Positions 1 to 8,634 are shown, counted from the first letter of the stretch. The stretch: DNA of 64,000 nucleotides from Nonomuraea roseoviolacea subsp. carminata (GCF_024172185.1 NZ_JAMZEC010000001.1:3038001-3102000), one strand, 5' to 3'. Program-made: numbers and translations. The notes: generated from the letters alone by a model not told the origin.

Positions 1-1
1 G

Positions 2-496
2 GTGGGCGTGCTGGCGGCCGGGGTGCTCCGCGCGCCGGTGCGGGCGCCCCTGCACTGGGCGGCGCTCGCCGCGTTCGCCCCCGTGGTGGTCCTCGTCGCC
101 GTGCGCGGGCCGGCCTGGACGGTCGCGCACTTCTTCTGGGTGGACCTGGCCCTCGCCCCGGCCGCCGGGCTGTTCCTGGCGGCCGTGGCGGGCGGGCGGC
201 CGCGGCCGCTGGTGCGCGTGCTCGACAGCCGGCCGCTCCGCTCGCTCGGCTCGTTCTCCTACAGCCTCTACCTGGTCCACGCGCCGATCGTGGTCGCGCT
301 GCACCACTTCGTGGTCGCCCCGCTCCTCGGGCCCGGCGTGGCCGGATTCCTGGCGCTGCTCGTCCTGGCCGGGCCCGCCTCGGTGCTGTTCGCGTGGGGG
401 TTCGCCGCGGTGTTCGAGCTGCCGTTCCAGCGTTACCGGGGGATGGCGGAGCTGCGCGCGGCGACCCGCTCGTGGGCGCCGGCCAGTAGGAGGTAG
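2..496 (+). CDS. Acyltransferase-3 family membrane protein, C-terminal part (5' truncated by window edge)
   Basis: The reading frame is open from the first bases of the window to a TAG, so only the C-terminal 164 or so residues are present. The fragment alternates hydrophobic membrane segments with short polar loops and contains the SFSYSLYLVHAP segment that is characteristic of the last helices of acyltransferase-3 (OafA/YrhL-type) proteins, which O-acylate cell-surface sugars or antibiotics at the cytoplasmic membrane. The family usually has about 350-400 residues and ten helices; the catalytic N-terminal His is outside the window. The 3' end overlaps the 3' end of the convergent glycosidase gene by 64 bp. 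The family call is fairly secure; the acceptor cannot be told. Confidence 0.8.
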   Translation: MGVLAAGVLRAPVRAPLHWAALAAFAPVVVLVAVRGPAWTVAHFFWVDLALAPAAGLFLAAVAGGRPRPLVRVLDSRPLRSLGSFSYSLYLVHAPIVVALHHFVVAPLLGPGVAGFLALLVLAGPASVLFAWGFAAVFELPFQRYRGMAELRAATRSWAPASRR

Positions 497-2136
497 GCGG
501 CGGCCGTCCAGGTGTAGGCGCGGTCGCGCAGCCCCGCCCCGGTGCGGGCGTCGAAGTTCTCGGCGAAGCCGGACTTCTCGCACAGGGCCCGGAAGCGCGC
601 GCCGATCTCGTCGGCCAGGCCGGTATGACCGGCGCGGCGCAGGCCGTCCTCGACGAGCACGGTCGAGGGCGCCCAGATCGGGCCGCGCCAGTAGCCGTCG
701 TCGCGGTAGTGCTCCGACGTGGGCGGCTCGGTGGCGAGCCCGTACTCCGTCAGGTGCGTCTCGATCCGCGCGGCCAGCGCCGCGCTGACGGGCTCCGGCA
801 GCTCCTCCCCCAGCACGATCGGCATGAGGTCGAGCAGGCTTGAGCTCGACCAGGTACGTCCCGAGCGCACCCCCCGGGCGACGAACCGGTCGCCGCGCCA
901 CAGCTCGGCCAGCATCGCCCCGCGCATCCGGTCGGCCGCCGCCGTCCACCGGGCCGCCGCCGGCCGGTCGTCGAGCTCCCCCGCCAGGCGGGCCAGCTCG
1001 CGCATCTGCAGCACGAGGAAGGCGGCCAGGTCGGCGGTCTCGACGACCCGCTCGGGATCGAAGGTGGTGGCGTTGTCCCAGCCGCTGTCGTTGCCGTGCT
1101 GGTAGTGCGCCAGCTCGCGGCCGGGGGCGCGCCGGGCGGTCAGCCAGAAGGCGGTCCAGCGCTCCAGCAGCCGGTACGTCCCGGCCGGGTCGCCGCCGGC
1201 CGCCGGGCCGAGGCGGCGCAGCGCCCAGCCGTGGATGGGCGGTTTGACGAAGTTGTGCAGGACCTCGGAGTGCGCGACCGAGTCGGGCAGCGCGCCGGCG
1301 GCGTCCTGGTGGTCGAAGGGCAGCCGGAACTGGTCCCACGCCAGGCCGGGCAGGCCGTCGCCGAGCGCGAGGGCGTTGAAGCAGTGGTCCCAGCTCCACA
1401 CCTTGTCCATCCAGTGCTTGGACATGAGCACGGCCTGCCGGGTGACGAACCCGGCCGGGCGGACCGTGGCCGACCACAGCACGTACGCCGCGAGCTCGGC
1501 CGCCGGAGTGCGCTCGCCGCGCCAGGGCGCCACGGCCCCGGCGAAGGCCGCGAACCGGTCGCGCGCCGCCTCGGCCACCTCCGGGAAGGCCGCCCGGCTC
1601 GCGTAGGGGGCGCGGGCGGTCTCGTACTCCTCGACGGCGATCTCCCACGCGTCGTCCGGCAGGACCACGCCGCGCTCGGCGGTGCCGAGCGCCTGGTCGC
1701 CGAGCGGTTCGGCGCACCCGCCGAGCGGCGTGATCCGGTAGCGGCGGCCGGTCTGGTAGACGGTGAAGACCGACGACCCGTCGGTGGGGTCCTGGTAGAA
1801 GTACGGGCCGCTGAACGGGGTGAGCACGGGATCGGCGGCCAGCACCCGCAGCCCGAGGCCGCGGCCGCGCACCCGGACGGTGTCCGGGCTCTCGTAGACC
1901 AGGTCGATCCGGCCGTCGCCGTGAGCCCAGGTCAGCCGGTGCGGCGTCGCGGTCACCGCGGCGCCGGCCCGCTCGTGCCCGGCGGTGGGGACGAGCCGCA
2001 GGACGGGGTGCATGCCGGTCTGGTGCGACACCAGGTGCACGTCGTCGGCCCAGACTCCCTCGGCCACGACGGGCGAGAAGCCGAACCAGGAGCCGGAGGA
2101 GCTGAACGGGATCTCGCGCGGGGAGAAGGACGTCAT
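433..2136 (-). CDS. MGH1-type glycoside hydrolase (GH63/amylo-alpha-1,6-glucosidase-like, all-helical barrel)
   Basis: A 567-residue protein with the signature segments of (alpha/alpha)6-barrel glycosidases of the MGH1/GH63 group: WSWDHCFNALAL near the middle, HGNDSGWDNAT, and GYWRGPIWAPSTVL towards the C-terminus. The Asp and Glu/Trp residues in these loops line the active site in the family. The N-terminal 200 residues look like the beta-sandwich that precedes the barrel. The ATG at 2136 is chosen because it overlaps the stop of the upstream GH127 gene (ATGA), signalling translational coupling; a frame extending to 2448 is only a shadow of that gene. No signal peptide, so it acts in the cytoplasm on sugar taken up by the adjacent ABC transporter. 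Last gene of the lacI-led operon. The exact glycosidic linkage cannot be read. Confidence 0.85.
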   Translation of the reverse strand: MTSFSPREIPFSSSGSWFGFSPVVAEGVWADDVHLVSHQTGMHPVLRLVPTAGHERAGAAVTATPHRLTWAHGDGRIDLVYESPDTVRVRGRGLGLRVLAADPVLTPFSGPYFYQDPTDGSSVFTVYQTGRRYRITPLGGCAEPLGDQALGTAERGVVLPDDAWEIAVEEYETARAPYASRAAFPEVAEAARDRFAAFAGAVAPWRGERTPAAELAAYVLWSATVRPAGFVTRQAVLMSKHWMDKVWSWDHCFNALALGDGLPGLAWDQFRLPFDHQDAAGALPDSVAHSEVLHNFVKPPIHGWALRRLGPAAGGDPAGTYRLLERWTAFWLTARRAPGRELAHYQHGNDSGWDNATTFDPERVVETADLAAFLVLQMRELARLAGELDDRPAAARWTAAADRMRGAMLAELWRGDRFVARGVRSGRTWSSSSLLDLMPIVLGEELPEPVSAALAARIETHLTEYGLATEPPTSEHYRDDGYWRGPIWAPSTVLVEDGLRRAGHTGLADEIGARFRALCEKSGFAENFDARTGAGLRDRAYTWTAAAYLLLAGAHERVAARSSAIPR

Positions 2137-4106
2137 GGCCGCGGGGCCCCGTCCACGGGCAGCCACACGCGCATGCTCGTCGGCCCGCGGTGCGCCCACG
2201 AGTGGTAGGGCCGCAGCGGCACGTCGAACCATCCTCCTTCTTCCGCGAGTTCCGCGAGTTCCGCGAGTTCCGCGAGTTCCGTGAGAGGAGCCGGACGGGC
2301 GGGCGCGTAGGCCCAGCCGCGACCGGTGTGGGCGGGAATCCGGCCGCGCACCCGCGCGCCCCCGCCGTCCGGCTCCGGTCCTGTCCCGGCGTCGACCACC
2401 AGGGCGTCGAGCCCGCCGGGCTCGGGCAGGTCGCGCGACTCGGCGCACAGCACCTCCGGGCCGCGCTCGACGGCCACGCAGCCGCGCACGGCGTCGATGC
2501 GCGGGTCGGGCCAGGTGAGGCGGGGCCGCATCGGCAGGTCGAGGACGACGACGTCACCGGCCTGGAAGGCCCGCCGGACGGTGAGCATGCCGGGCTCCAC
2601 CGGCCGCGTCCGCCCGTCCTCGGTCACGGTCGCGCCGTCCGCCCACGCGGGCACCCGCAGCGAGAGGGTCCACGGTGAGGACGCGCCGGCCGCGACCCGG
2701 ACCCGGACGGTGCCACTGGCGGGGTAGTCCGTCTCGACGTCCACGGCCACCGGCCGCCCGTCCGGCAGCTCGGCGCGGATGGCGCACGGGGCGTACTGGT
2801 GGATCTGGAGGCCGTCGTCGTCGGTCGTGGCGAGGTAGCCGGCCAGGGCGGCCAGCGTGCGGGCGACGTTGGTGGGGCAGCAGGAGACCTCGAACCAGGC
2901 GGCCCGGGTGCCGCCCTCGGCGCGCGGGCTCACCTCGGACGGGTCCGCCGGGCGGCCGGGGCTGCGCTGGTGGAGGGGGTTGGCGTAGAAGAAGGCCCGG
3001 CCGTCGGGGCTCGGGGAGGCGGCGACGACGTTGTAGAGCGTCCGCTCGATCAGGTCGGTGTACCGGACGTCGCCCGTGGCCAGGTGGAGCCGCCACGACA
3101 CCATGATCGAGGCGACGCCCGCGCACGTCTCGCAGTAGGCGCGGTCCGGCGGCAGCTCCCAGTCCTCGCCGAAGCCCTCGTCCTGGTGACGCGAGCCCAT
3201 CCCGCCGGTGATGTAGGTCCGGCGCTCGACCGAGCGCTCCCACTGCCGTTGCACGGCGCGCAGCAGCTCGTCGTCGCCGCGTTCGACGGCCACGTCCACC
3301 GCCGCGGCCGTCAGGTAGAGCGCCCGCACGGCGTGGCCGCGCCACACCTCGGCCCGCCGGATCGGGACGTCGTCCTGGAAGTAGGCGCGTCCCAGCGGGA
3401 TGTCGCGGAGCGTTCCATGGCCGCGACGGTCGAGGAACAGCCGGGCCTGCTCGACGTAGCGGTCCTCGCCGGTCGCCCGGCCGAACTCGGCCAGGCCCAC
3501 CTCGATCTCGGGGTGCCCGCAGATGCCGGGCAGGCCGTCCGCGCCGAAGGTCCGGCACACGTGGTCGGCCGCCCGCCGCGCGACGCGCACCAGGTCGTCC
3601 TCGCCGGCCGTGCGCAGCCGCGCCACCGCCGCCTGGAGCAGGTGCCCCGTGTTGTACAGCTCGTGCCCCATCTCCAGGTCGCTGTAGCGCGGCTGCTGCC
3701 CGGCGTGCCCGAAGCACGTGTTGAGGTAGCCGTCCGGGTCCTGCGCCCGGGCCACGCGCGCGGTCAGCCGCTTGATCGCGGCCTCCGCCCCCTGGTCACC
3801 GGTACGGCCCGCCTCCCAGGCCAGGGCCTCCAGGAGCTTGTAGACCTCGGAGTCGGAGAACGACCAGCCGGGACGGTCGGGCGAGGTCGTGCCGTCGGCG
3901 ACGCGGTCGAAGTTGGCCAGCCAGCCGAGGCGCTCCATCCACGACTCGCAGTGGGCCAGCGTGGCCGCGGCGTTCACGCTCTGCCTGACGCCCCAGAACC
4001 CGCCGGTGAGCGAGACCTGGCCGAGCCCGAGGGGGCGCACCGGCCCGCTCGTGGGCAGCACGGGGACGGCGCGGGCGGCGGCCGGCGCCTGAGGTGTGAT
4101 CGTCAC
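2133..4106 (-). CDS. GH127 family beta-L-arabinofuranosidase (DUF1680)
   Basis: A 657-residue cytoplasmic protein of the GH127 (former DUF1680) family, whose characterised members release beta-L-arabinofuranose from plant hydroxyproline-linked or pectic arabinosides. The expected active-site elements are visible: a Tyr-Cys-Glu-Thr-Cys segment near residues 322-326 and a Ser-Cys-Cys-Pro-Thr-Asn segment near residues 407-412; in the family the Glu and the Cys residues coordinate zinc and one Cys is the nucleophile. The N-terminus carries the typical GGFWGVRQ segment. GTG start, 7 nt downstream of the permease gene stop, with AAGGAC upstream. It overlaps the next gene by 4 bp. A run of LAE triplets near residue 620 comes from a 9-bp tandem repeat. 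Paired with the transporter, it probably cleaves imported arabinosides; substrate is inferred. Confidence 0.88.
   Translation of the reverse strand: MTITPQAPAAARAVPVLPTSGPVRPLGLGQVSLTGGFWGVRQSVNAAATLAHCESWMERLGWLANFDRVADGTTSPDRPGWSFSDSEVYKLLEALAWEAGRTGDQGAEAAIKRLTARVARAQDPDGYLNTCFGHAGQQPRYSDLEMGHELYNTGHLLQAAVARLRTAGEDDLVRVARRAADHVCRTFGADGLPGICGHPEIEVGLAEFGRATGEDRYVEQARLFLDRRGHGTLRDIPLGRAYFQDDVPIRRAEVWRGHAVRALYLTAAAVDVAVERGDDELLRAVQRQWERSVERRTYITGGMGSRHQDEGFGEDWELPPDRAYCETCAGVASIMVSWRLHLATGDVRYTDLIERTLYNVVAASPSPDGRAFFYANPLHQRSPGRPADPSEVSPRAEGGTRAAWFEVSCCPTNVARTLAALAGYLATTDDDGLQIHQYAPCAIRAELPDGRPVAVDVETDYPASGTVRVRVAAGASSPWTLSLRVPAWADGATVTEDGRTRPVEPGMLTVRRAFQAGDVVVLDLPMRPRLTWPDPRIDAVRGCVAVERGPEVLCAESRDLPEPGGLDALVVDAGTGPEPDGGGARVRGRIPAHTGRGWAYAPARPAPLTELAELAELAELAEEGGWFDVPLRPYHSWAHRGPTSMRVWLPVDGAPRP
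2241..2285. repeat. In-gene 9-bp tandem repeat (LAE codon repeat)
   Basis: Four perfect and one imperfect copy of the 9-mer TTCCGCGAG (plus strand) lie inside the C-terminal part of the GH127 gene. They read as LTE-LAE-LAE-LAE-LAE on the coding strand. Because the unit is a multiple of three, copy-number changes would keep the frame. It lies in a part of the protein outside the catalytic domain. Confidence 0.9.
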
Positions 4107-4113
4107 TGGCTGT

Positions 4114-4920
4114 TCAGTCCTTTACTGCGCCGGCGGTGACCCCGGCGGCGATGTAGCGCTGCGCGAGAACGAGCAGGAAGGCGGCGGGGACGGACGCGAT
4201 CACCGCGGTCGCCATGATCGAGTTCCACTGGGTGGTGTTGTTGCCGATGTAGCGGAAGATGCCGAGCGTGACCGGGATCGTGTCGCTGCTGCGGTTGAGG
4301 GTCGAGGCGAAGATGAAGTCCGACCAGGCCCACAGGAACGCGAACAGCGACACGGTGATCACCGAGTTGCGGCTCAGCGGCAGGACGACCGACCGGAACG
4401 TGCGCCAGGTGCCCGCCCCGTCGATCTGCGCCGCAGCCATGATCTCCCCGGGGATGCCGGCCATGAACGCCCGGAACAGCAGCACCGCGAACGGCACGGC
4501 CAGCGTCGAGTCGGCGACGATCAGCCCCGTGACCGTGTTCAGCATCCCGAGCCTGATGTAGATCGCGTAGAAGCCCATGGCCATGACGACGGCCGGGATC
4601 ATCTGCGCGACGAGCAGCAGGAAGTCGACCACGCCGGTGCCGCGCGGCAGCAGCTTCGCCAGCGCGTACCCGGCGGGCAGGGCCACCAGCAGGGTGATGG
4701 CGACCGTCCCGAGGCCGATGAACAGGCTGGTGGCCAGGGCCGGGAGCTGCTGGCCGAGCGCCGCCGCGTACCCCTCGAAGGTGGGGTTCCAGGGAAACCA
4801 GTGGGGCGGGTCGGCCCGCATGTCGCCGGTCCTGGTGAGGGAGACGTTGACCATCCAGTAGACCGGGAACAGCATCACCCCGGTCAGGACGACCCCGACG
4901 GCGGTCCTCCATCTGCTCAC
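4114..4920 (-). CDS. Carbohydrate ABC transporter permease (MalG-type)
   Basis: 268 residues with about six membrane helices and the EAA-loop signature of binding-protein-dependent permeases, here EIMAAAQIDGAGTWRTFRSV, which docks onto the ATPase. Size and order match the MalG/LacG subgroup of CUT1 sugar importers. The GTG start at 4920 overlaps the stop of the MalF-type permease (GTGA), preceded by GGAGGGAAT. Much longer open frames in this frame are shadows of the upstream permease and binding-protein genes and were not used. Works with the neighbouring permease and lipoprotein; no ATP-binding subunit is encoded in the operon, so it probably borrows a common MsiK-like ATPase encoded elsewhere. 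Confidence 0.9.
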   Translation of the reverse strand: MSRWRTAVGVVLTGVMLFPVYWMVNVSLTRTGDMRADPPHWFPWNPTFEGYAAALGQQLPALATSLFIGLGTVAITLLVALPAGYALAKLLPRGTGVVDFLLLVAQMIPAVVMAMGFYAIYIRLGMLNTVTGLIVADSTLAVPFAVLLFRAFMAGIPGEIMAAAQIDGAGTWRTFRSVVLPLSRNSVITVSLFAFLWAWSDFIFASTLNRSSDTIPVTLGIFRYIGNNTTQWNSIMATAVIASVPAAFLLVLAQRYIAAGVTAGAVKD

Positions 4921-5873
4921 GAGATTCCCTCCTTCCGCTGCATCCGGACGTGGAGAAGGCCCGCGGCGAAGGCGATCAGGATGAGCAGGTTGCCGACGGC
5001 CGCCGCCGGGGAGAAGTCGGGCTGCCCCGTGCCGAACGCCTCGCGGTAGGACCAGATCGCCAGCGTGGTCGAGGCGTCCGCGGGCCCTCCCCTCGTCATG
5101 ATCCAGATGATGTCGACGACCTTGAGCGTGTAGATGAGGCCGAGCAGCAGCGTGATCGCCGACACCGGACGCAGCAGGGGGAAGGTGATGCGCCAGAACC
5201 GCTGCCAGGCGTTCGCCCCGTCCAAGCCGGCGGCCTCGTACAGGGAGGCCGGGATGTTCTGCAGCCCGGCGTACAGGATCACCAGGTTGAACGGGACCCC
5301 GAGCCAGATGTTGGCGACGGTGACCGACAGCAGCGCGGTGCCCGGGGAGGTGAGCCAGTTGATCTGGCCGATCCCGAACGCCCGCAGGAAGGCGTTGACG
5401 ATGCCGTTGTCGCTGTTGAGCATCCACGACCAGGTCGAGGCCGACACGATCAGCGGCAGCAGCCACGGCACGAGGAACATCGCGCGCAGCACCGCGGACA
5501 GCCGGAAGCCGCGCTGGAAGAAGACCGCGAGCGCGAGGCCGAGCGCGTACTGGAAGGCGATGGACACCAGCGTGAACAGGGCCGTGTTGCGCAGCGCCGC
5601 GAGGAAGGCGTCGTCCGACAGGACGGCGCGGTAGTTGGCCAGGCCGGTGAACTCGGGGTCGCCCTGGACGAACGCGCGCGGCGTGTAGTCGTGCACGCTG
5701 AGCTCGACGTTGCGGTACAGCGGATAGGCGTAGAAGACGAGCAGGTAGACGACCAGCGGGGCGAGGAAGGCGAGGGCCGTCCACCGCCCGGAGCGCCGGC
5801 GGCCGGGGGCGGGGCTCACCTTCGCCGCCGGCCTGCCGGTGGTCGCCACCGCGTCGGTGCGGGTGAATGCCAT
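4917..5873 (-). CDS. Carbohydrate ABC transporter permease (MalF-type)
   Basis: 318 residues. An Arg/Ser-rich cytoplasmic N-terminus is followed by six predicted membrane helices and the EAA motif YEAAGLDGANAWQRFWRITF. This is the usual MalF-like half of a CUT1 sugar importer. ATG start at 5873, 12 bp downstream of the binding-protein gene; overlaps the MalG-type gene by 4 bp. Role: forms the membrane channel together with the MalG-type partner for the sugar delivered by the lipoprotein. Confidence 0.9.
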   Translation of the reverse strand: MAFTRTDAVATTGRPAAKVSPAPGRRRSGRWTALAFLAPLVVYLLVFYAYPLYRNVELSVHDYTPRAFVQGDPEFTGLANYRAVLSDDAFLAALRNTALFTLVSIAFQYALGLALAVFFQRGFRLSAVLRAMFLVPWLLPLIVSASTWSWMLNSDNGIVNAFLRAFGIGQINWLTSPGTALLSVTVANIWLGVPFNLVILYAGLQNIPASLYEAAGLDGANAWQRFWRITFPLLRPVSAITLLLGLIYTLKVVDIIWIMTRGGPADASTTLAIWSYREAFGTGQPDFSPAAAVGNLLILIAFAAGLLHVRMQRKEGIS

Positions 5874-5885
5874 GGAAGGGTCCGC

Positions 5886-7157
5886 TCAGCCGCCGACGGC
5901 CTGCTTGGCCTTGGCCTGGGCGTCCTTGAGCGCGTCGGCGGGCGCGGCCGAGCCGCTCAGCGCCTTCTGCACCGCCGTCCACAGGGCTTCGGAGATCTTG
6001 GGGTACTTGGTGCCGAGGTTGTCGCTCGTGCGGCCCTTGGCCGACCGGACGGCCTCCACCCACGGCTTCAGGCTCGGCTCCTTGGCGAGGATGGCCTGCT
6101 GCCCCTCGGCGGTGGACGGGATGTAGTAGGCGAACGTCGTGCCCGTCTCGACCAGGCCCTCGGGCGTGGTCATGCACTCGACGATCTTCTTGGTGGCGGT
6201 GTAGCGCTTGGTGTCCTTCTGCACGGGGACCGTGATGAACTCGCCGCCCGTGGGGGTGGGGGCGCCGCCGCCGTCCTTGGCCGGGATCTGCACGATGCCT
6301 GTCGGGAAGCCCGCCTTCGCGGCGCTGTCGATCTGCCAGGTGCCGTTCTCGGCGAAGCCGAACTCGCCGGTGAGGAACTCCTCCCAGGTGGTGTTCTGCG
6401 AGTTGCTCAGCACCGAGTTGGGGGCCAGGCCGTCCTTGACCCAGGAGTTCCAGAGGCTGAGCGCCTCGGCCGCCTGCGGCGAGTCCAGCTCGGTGAGCTT
6501 CGCGCCCGCGCCCCAGAACCATGGCAGGAACTGGAAGGAGCCCTCCTCCGTGCCGATGGCGGCGAAGGTGATCGGCTTCTTGCCCGCGGCCTTGACCTTC
6601 TTCAGCGCCGCGCCGAGCGTGGCCCAGTCCTTGATCGAGGCCGGGTCGACGCCGGCGGCGTCGAGGATCTTCTTGTTGTAGTAGAGGGCGAGCGTGTTAG
6701 CGCCGATGGGGATGCCGTAGGTCTTGCCGTCCAGCTCGCCGGCGGCGATGAGGTTCTTGTCGAACCGGGCGGTGTCCAGGCCGAAGTCGTCCATCGTGGC
6801 CAGCATCCCCGCGTCCGCGAGGGTGGAGACGGCGGGGTTGTCGAGCAGGATGACGTCGGGGGCGTTGCCCTCCTGGCCGGCGAGCAGGGCCTGGTTGGTC
6901 AGCGCCGTGGTGTCGTAGGCGGTGCGCTTGATGGTGACGCCGGCCTGCTTGCCGCAGGTGTCCACCCGCTTGGCCCAGGCGGAGGAGGCGTCGTGCTGCG
7001 GGTACGGGTCCCACCACGTGTAGGTGCTCGCGTCGGCGGCGGGCGCGGCGGAGCCGGTGCCGGGGGTGGGCGCGGACGCGCAGGCGGCCAGGGCGGACAG
7101 GCTCAGGAGGGCGGTTCCGAAGGCCGCCGCGCGGGCGGGGAACGATGGACGAGTCAC
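5886..7157 (-). CDS. Extracellular sugar-binding lipoprotein (ABC solute-binding family 1)
   Basis: 423 residues. The N-terminus has a basic tip, a hydrophobic stretch and the lipobox LSALAAC (Cys about residue 26), so the mature protein is anchored by lipid to the outer face of the membrane. The rest is a bilobed solute-binding protein of family 1 (MalE-like), with the typical aromatic binding-pocket run TYTWWDPYPQHD at the mature N-terminus and GEFGFAENGTWQID in the second lobe. GTG start supported by GGAGGATT at 7163-7170. A perfect GTTAGCGCTAAC palindrome lies just upstream of the ribosome site, so expression is likely repressed by a LacI-family protein when substrate is absent. Ligand is not identifiable; the adjacent GH127 suggests an arabinoside. 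Confidence 0.9.
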   Translation of the reverse strand: MTRPSFPARAAAFGTALLSLSALAACASAPTPGTGSAAPAADASTYTWWDPYPQHDASSAWAKRVDTCGKQAGVTIKRTAYDTTALTNQALLAGQEGNAPDVILLDNPAVSTLADAGMLATMDDFGLDTARFDKNLIAAGELDGKTYGIPIGANTLALYYNKKILDAAGVDPASIKDWATLGAALKKVKAAGKKPITFAAIGTEEGSFQFLPWFWGAGAKLTELDSPQAAEALSLWNSWVKDGLAPNSVLSNSQNTTWEEFLTGEFGFAENGTWQIDSAAKAGFPTGIVQIPAKDGGGAPTPTGGEFITVPVQKDTKRYTATKKIVECMTTPEGLVETGTTFAYYIPSTAEGQQAILAKEPSLKPWVEAVRSAKGRTSDNLGTKYPKISEALWTAVQKALSGSAAPADALKDAQAKAKQAVGG

Positions 7158-7172
7158 CCGAATCCTCCAGGT

Positions 7173-7184
7173 GTTAGCGCTAAC
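7173..7184. promoter_or_regulatory. LacI-family operator GTTAGCGCTAAC upstream of binding-protein gene
   Basis: Perfect 12-bp palindrome with the central CG step and G/C-flanked half-sites typical of LacI-family operators. It lies 16-27 nt upstream of the GTG of the binding-protein gene, directly before its ribosome site, where a bound repressor would block transcription of the transporter/glycosidase operon. Confidence 0.75.
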
Positions 7185-7223
7185 AACGAGCGCCGGCGAA
7201 TGGTCTGTGGGGTGCGCCCGGCG

Positions 7224-8267
7224 CTAGCGGGCGGGCGTACGCGGACGGGTGGCCCGCGGCGGCGTGGTGCTGCCGCGGGACACGAGCTCGGGGGAGATGA
7301 AGCGCACGACGAAGGGCTCGCGGCGGGCCGCCGCCGACTCCACGCGGCGCACGAGCTGGCGCACCGCCATGGAGCCGAGGCGGTCGGGCGCGCTCTCGAC
7401 GAACGAGTAGGGCAGGGAGAAGGCCGCGGCGAACTCGGCGGAGTAGCGCCCGATGACCGACAGGTCCTCGGGCACCCGCAACCCCCGCTCGTGGGCGACC
7501 GAGGGCAGCGCCGCGGCGGCCGCCTCGTTGTTGACCAGCAGGCCGGTGGCCGACGGGTAGGTGTCCAGCAGCGTGTGGAGCAGGCGCCCGACGGCCGGCT
7601 GCCGGGACTCGCCGTACACGGCGTGCAGGGTGACGCCGCACTGGCGGGCCCGCTCCAGCGCGGCGTCCCTGAGGCGCCACACGTACGCGCCGCCCCGCTC
7701 GACCACGTGCTCGGGCTGCGAGATAAGGATCAGCTCGCGGTGGCCGAGCCGGTGGAGGTGGTCCACCATGGCCCGTCCGGCCTCCTCGAAGTCGAGGTCG
7801 AACACGTCGATCCCGGAGCAGTCGCCCGGCAGGCCGACCGTGGCGCCCGGTTGGGACGCCGCCCGCAGGATCGGCAGCCTCGGGTCGTCCTGCGCGATGT
7901 TCATCAGGACGACGCCGTCCACCATGCGGGAGTCGGTGATGCGCCGCAGCGCCCGCGCCCCGTCCTCATCGGTGACCAGCAGCGTGTCGTAGCCCAGGTC
8001 GCGGGCGGTGTCGGTGACACCCTGGATGTACTGCATCATCGCGGGCGCGAACTCGTCCGTGTAGAAGCGGGCGAGCAGACCGAGGACCTTGGTCCTGGAC
8101 GTGGCCAGCGCCCGCGCGCCGGCGTTCGGCGTGTAGGCGAGCGCCTCGGCCGCCGCGAGCACGCGCCGGCGCACCTCCTCCGAGATGGGCCGCTTGCCCG
8201 ACAGCGCGTACGACGCCGTGCTGCGGCTGACGCCGGCCTCCCGGGCCACGTCCCCGATCGTCGCCAT
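7224..8267 (-). CDS. LacI family transcriptional regulator
   Basis: 347 residues. The N-terminal helix-turn-helix is unmistakable (TIGDVAREAGVSRSTASYAL, residues 3-22), followed by the hinge region and a periplasmic-binding-protein-like effector domain (ligand loop VLLNIA/DGVVLMNIAQ, dimer interface). It represses sugar-utilisation genes and releases DNA on binding a sugar. ATG at 8267 is preceded by a near-perfect ribosome site AAGGAGGTGAG; the open frame continues upstream but without homology. First gene of the operon, 66 bp before the binding-protein gene. Two GAACCGGTTC palindromes upstream suggest autoregulation, while the transporter is preceded by a different palindrome (GTTAGCGCTAAC). 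Confidence 0.9.
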   Translation of the reverse strand: MATIGDVAREAGVSRSTASYALSGKRPISEEVRRRVLAAAEALAYTPNAGARALATSRTKVLGLLARFYTDEFAPAMMQYIQGVTDTARDLGYDTLLVTDEDGARALRRITDSRMVDGVVLMNIAQDDPRLPILRAASQPGATVGLPGDCSGIDVFDLDFEEAGRAMVDHLHRLGHRELILISQPEHVVERGGAYVWRLRDAALERARQCGVTLHAVYGESRQPAVGRLLHTLLDTYPSATGLLVNNEAAAAALPSVAHERGLRVPEDLSVIGRYSAEFAAAFSLPYSFVESAPDRLGSMAVRQLVRRVESAAARREPFVVRFISPELVSRGSTTPPRATRPRTPAR

Positions 8268-8283
8268 TCTCACCTCCTTGATC

Positions 8284-8299
8284 GTCGAACCGGTTCGAC
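8284..8299. promoter_or_regulatory. Palindromic operator GTCGAACCGGTTCGAC upstream of lacI-type gene
   Basis: Perfect 16-bp palindrome centred on CCGG, 17 nt upstream of the regulator start codon and overlapping its leader. A second copy of the 10-bp core GAACCGGTTC lies about 151 bp further upstream. The placement fits autoregulation by the LacI-family protein, possibly with DNA looping between the two sites. Confidence 0.7.
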
Positions 8300-8435
8300 G
8301 CTGAAGACCGACTGACTCCCGTACCGTCTCCCGGAACCCTGGCGAAGGCGCCGTTGTCGTCGGCGTTCGCAGGCCACAGCGAGCCGGGGCGCGGCACCGT
8401 CCCGGACGGGGGCCGCCTGCGAACCCTCGGAACAG

Positions 8436-8451
8436 GCGAACCGGTTCAACG
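8436..8451. promoter_or_regulatory. Second GAACCGGTTC operator copy
   Basis: The core GAACCGGTTC is at 8438-8447 within GCGAACCGGTTCAACG. Centre-to-centre distance to the copy at 8284-8299 is 151 bp (about 14 helical turns). It lies between the regulator and the divergent carbohydrate-binding protein gene and could affect both. Confidence 0.6.
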
Positions 8452-8634
8452 ATGTGCTCGACTGTCGCCCAGGCTCGGATCCGCGTCAAGGGCACGTTAC
8501 GCCCGATACCGAATCGTGACATGTCGGTAAACGGGCGGGAACATACCCGCCGCCGGAGCATTGACGCGCCGCGACGCCGCCGCGTAACCTGCGCGAAACC
8601 CACGTGGCGCCGCCGATCACTCCCGGATCCGCCT

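Noticed and set aside
2241..2285. Possible CRISPR-like or VNTR regulatory array
   Set aside because: 9-bp units without spacers inside a gene; a codon repeat, not CRISPR.
2136..2448. Upstream extension of the MGH1-type gene to 2448
   Set aside because: The extension is an out-of-frame reading of the GH127 gene (Arg-rich, no homology) and the ATGA overlap gives a better start.
4114..6522. A single 802-codon open frame spanning the permease genes
   Set aside because: Only its last 268 codons resemble a protein; the rest is a Gly/Arg/Pro-rich shadow of the MalF-type permease and binding-protein genes.
4950..8315. An 1121-codon plus-strand open frame
   Set aside because: It mirrors the minus-strand transporter and LacI genes, is rich in Arg/Gly/Val with no recognisable motif, and lacks a ribosome site. 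GC-rich antisense shadow.
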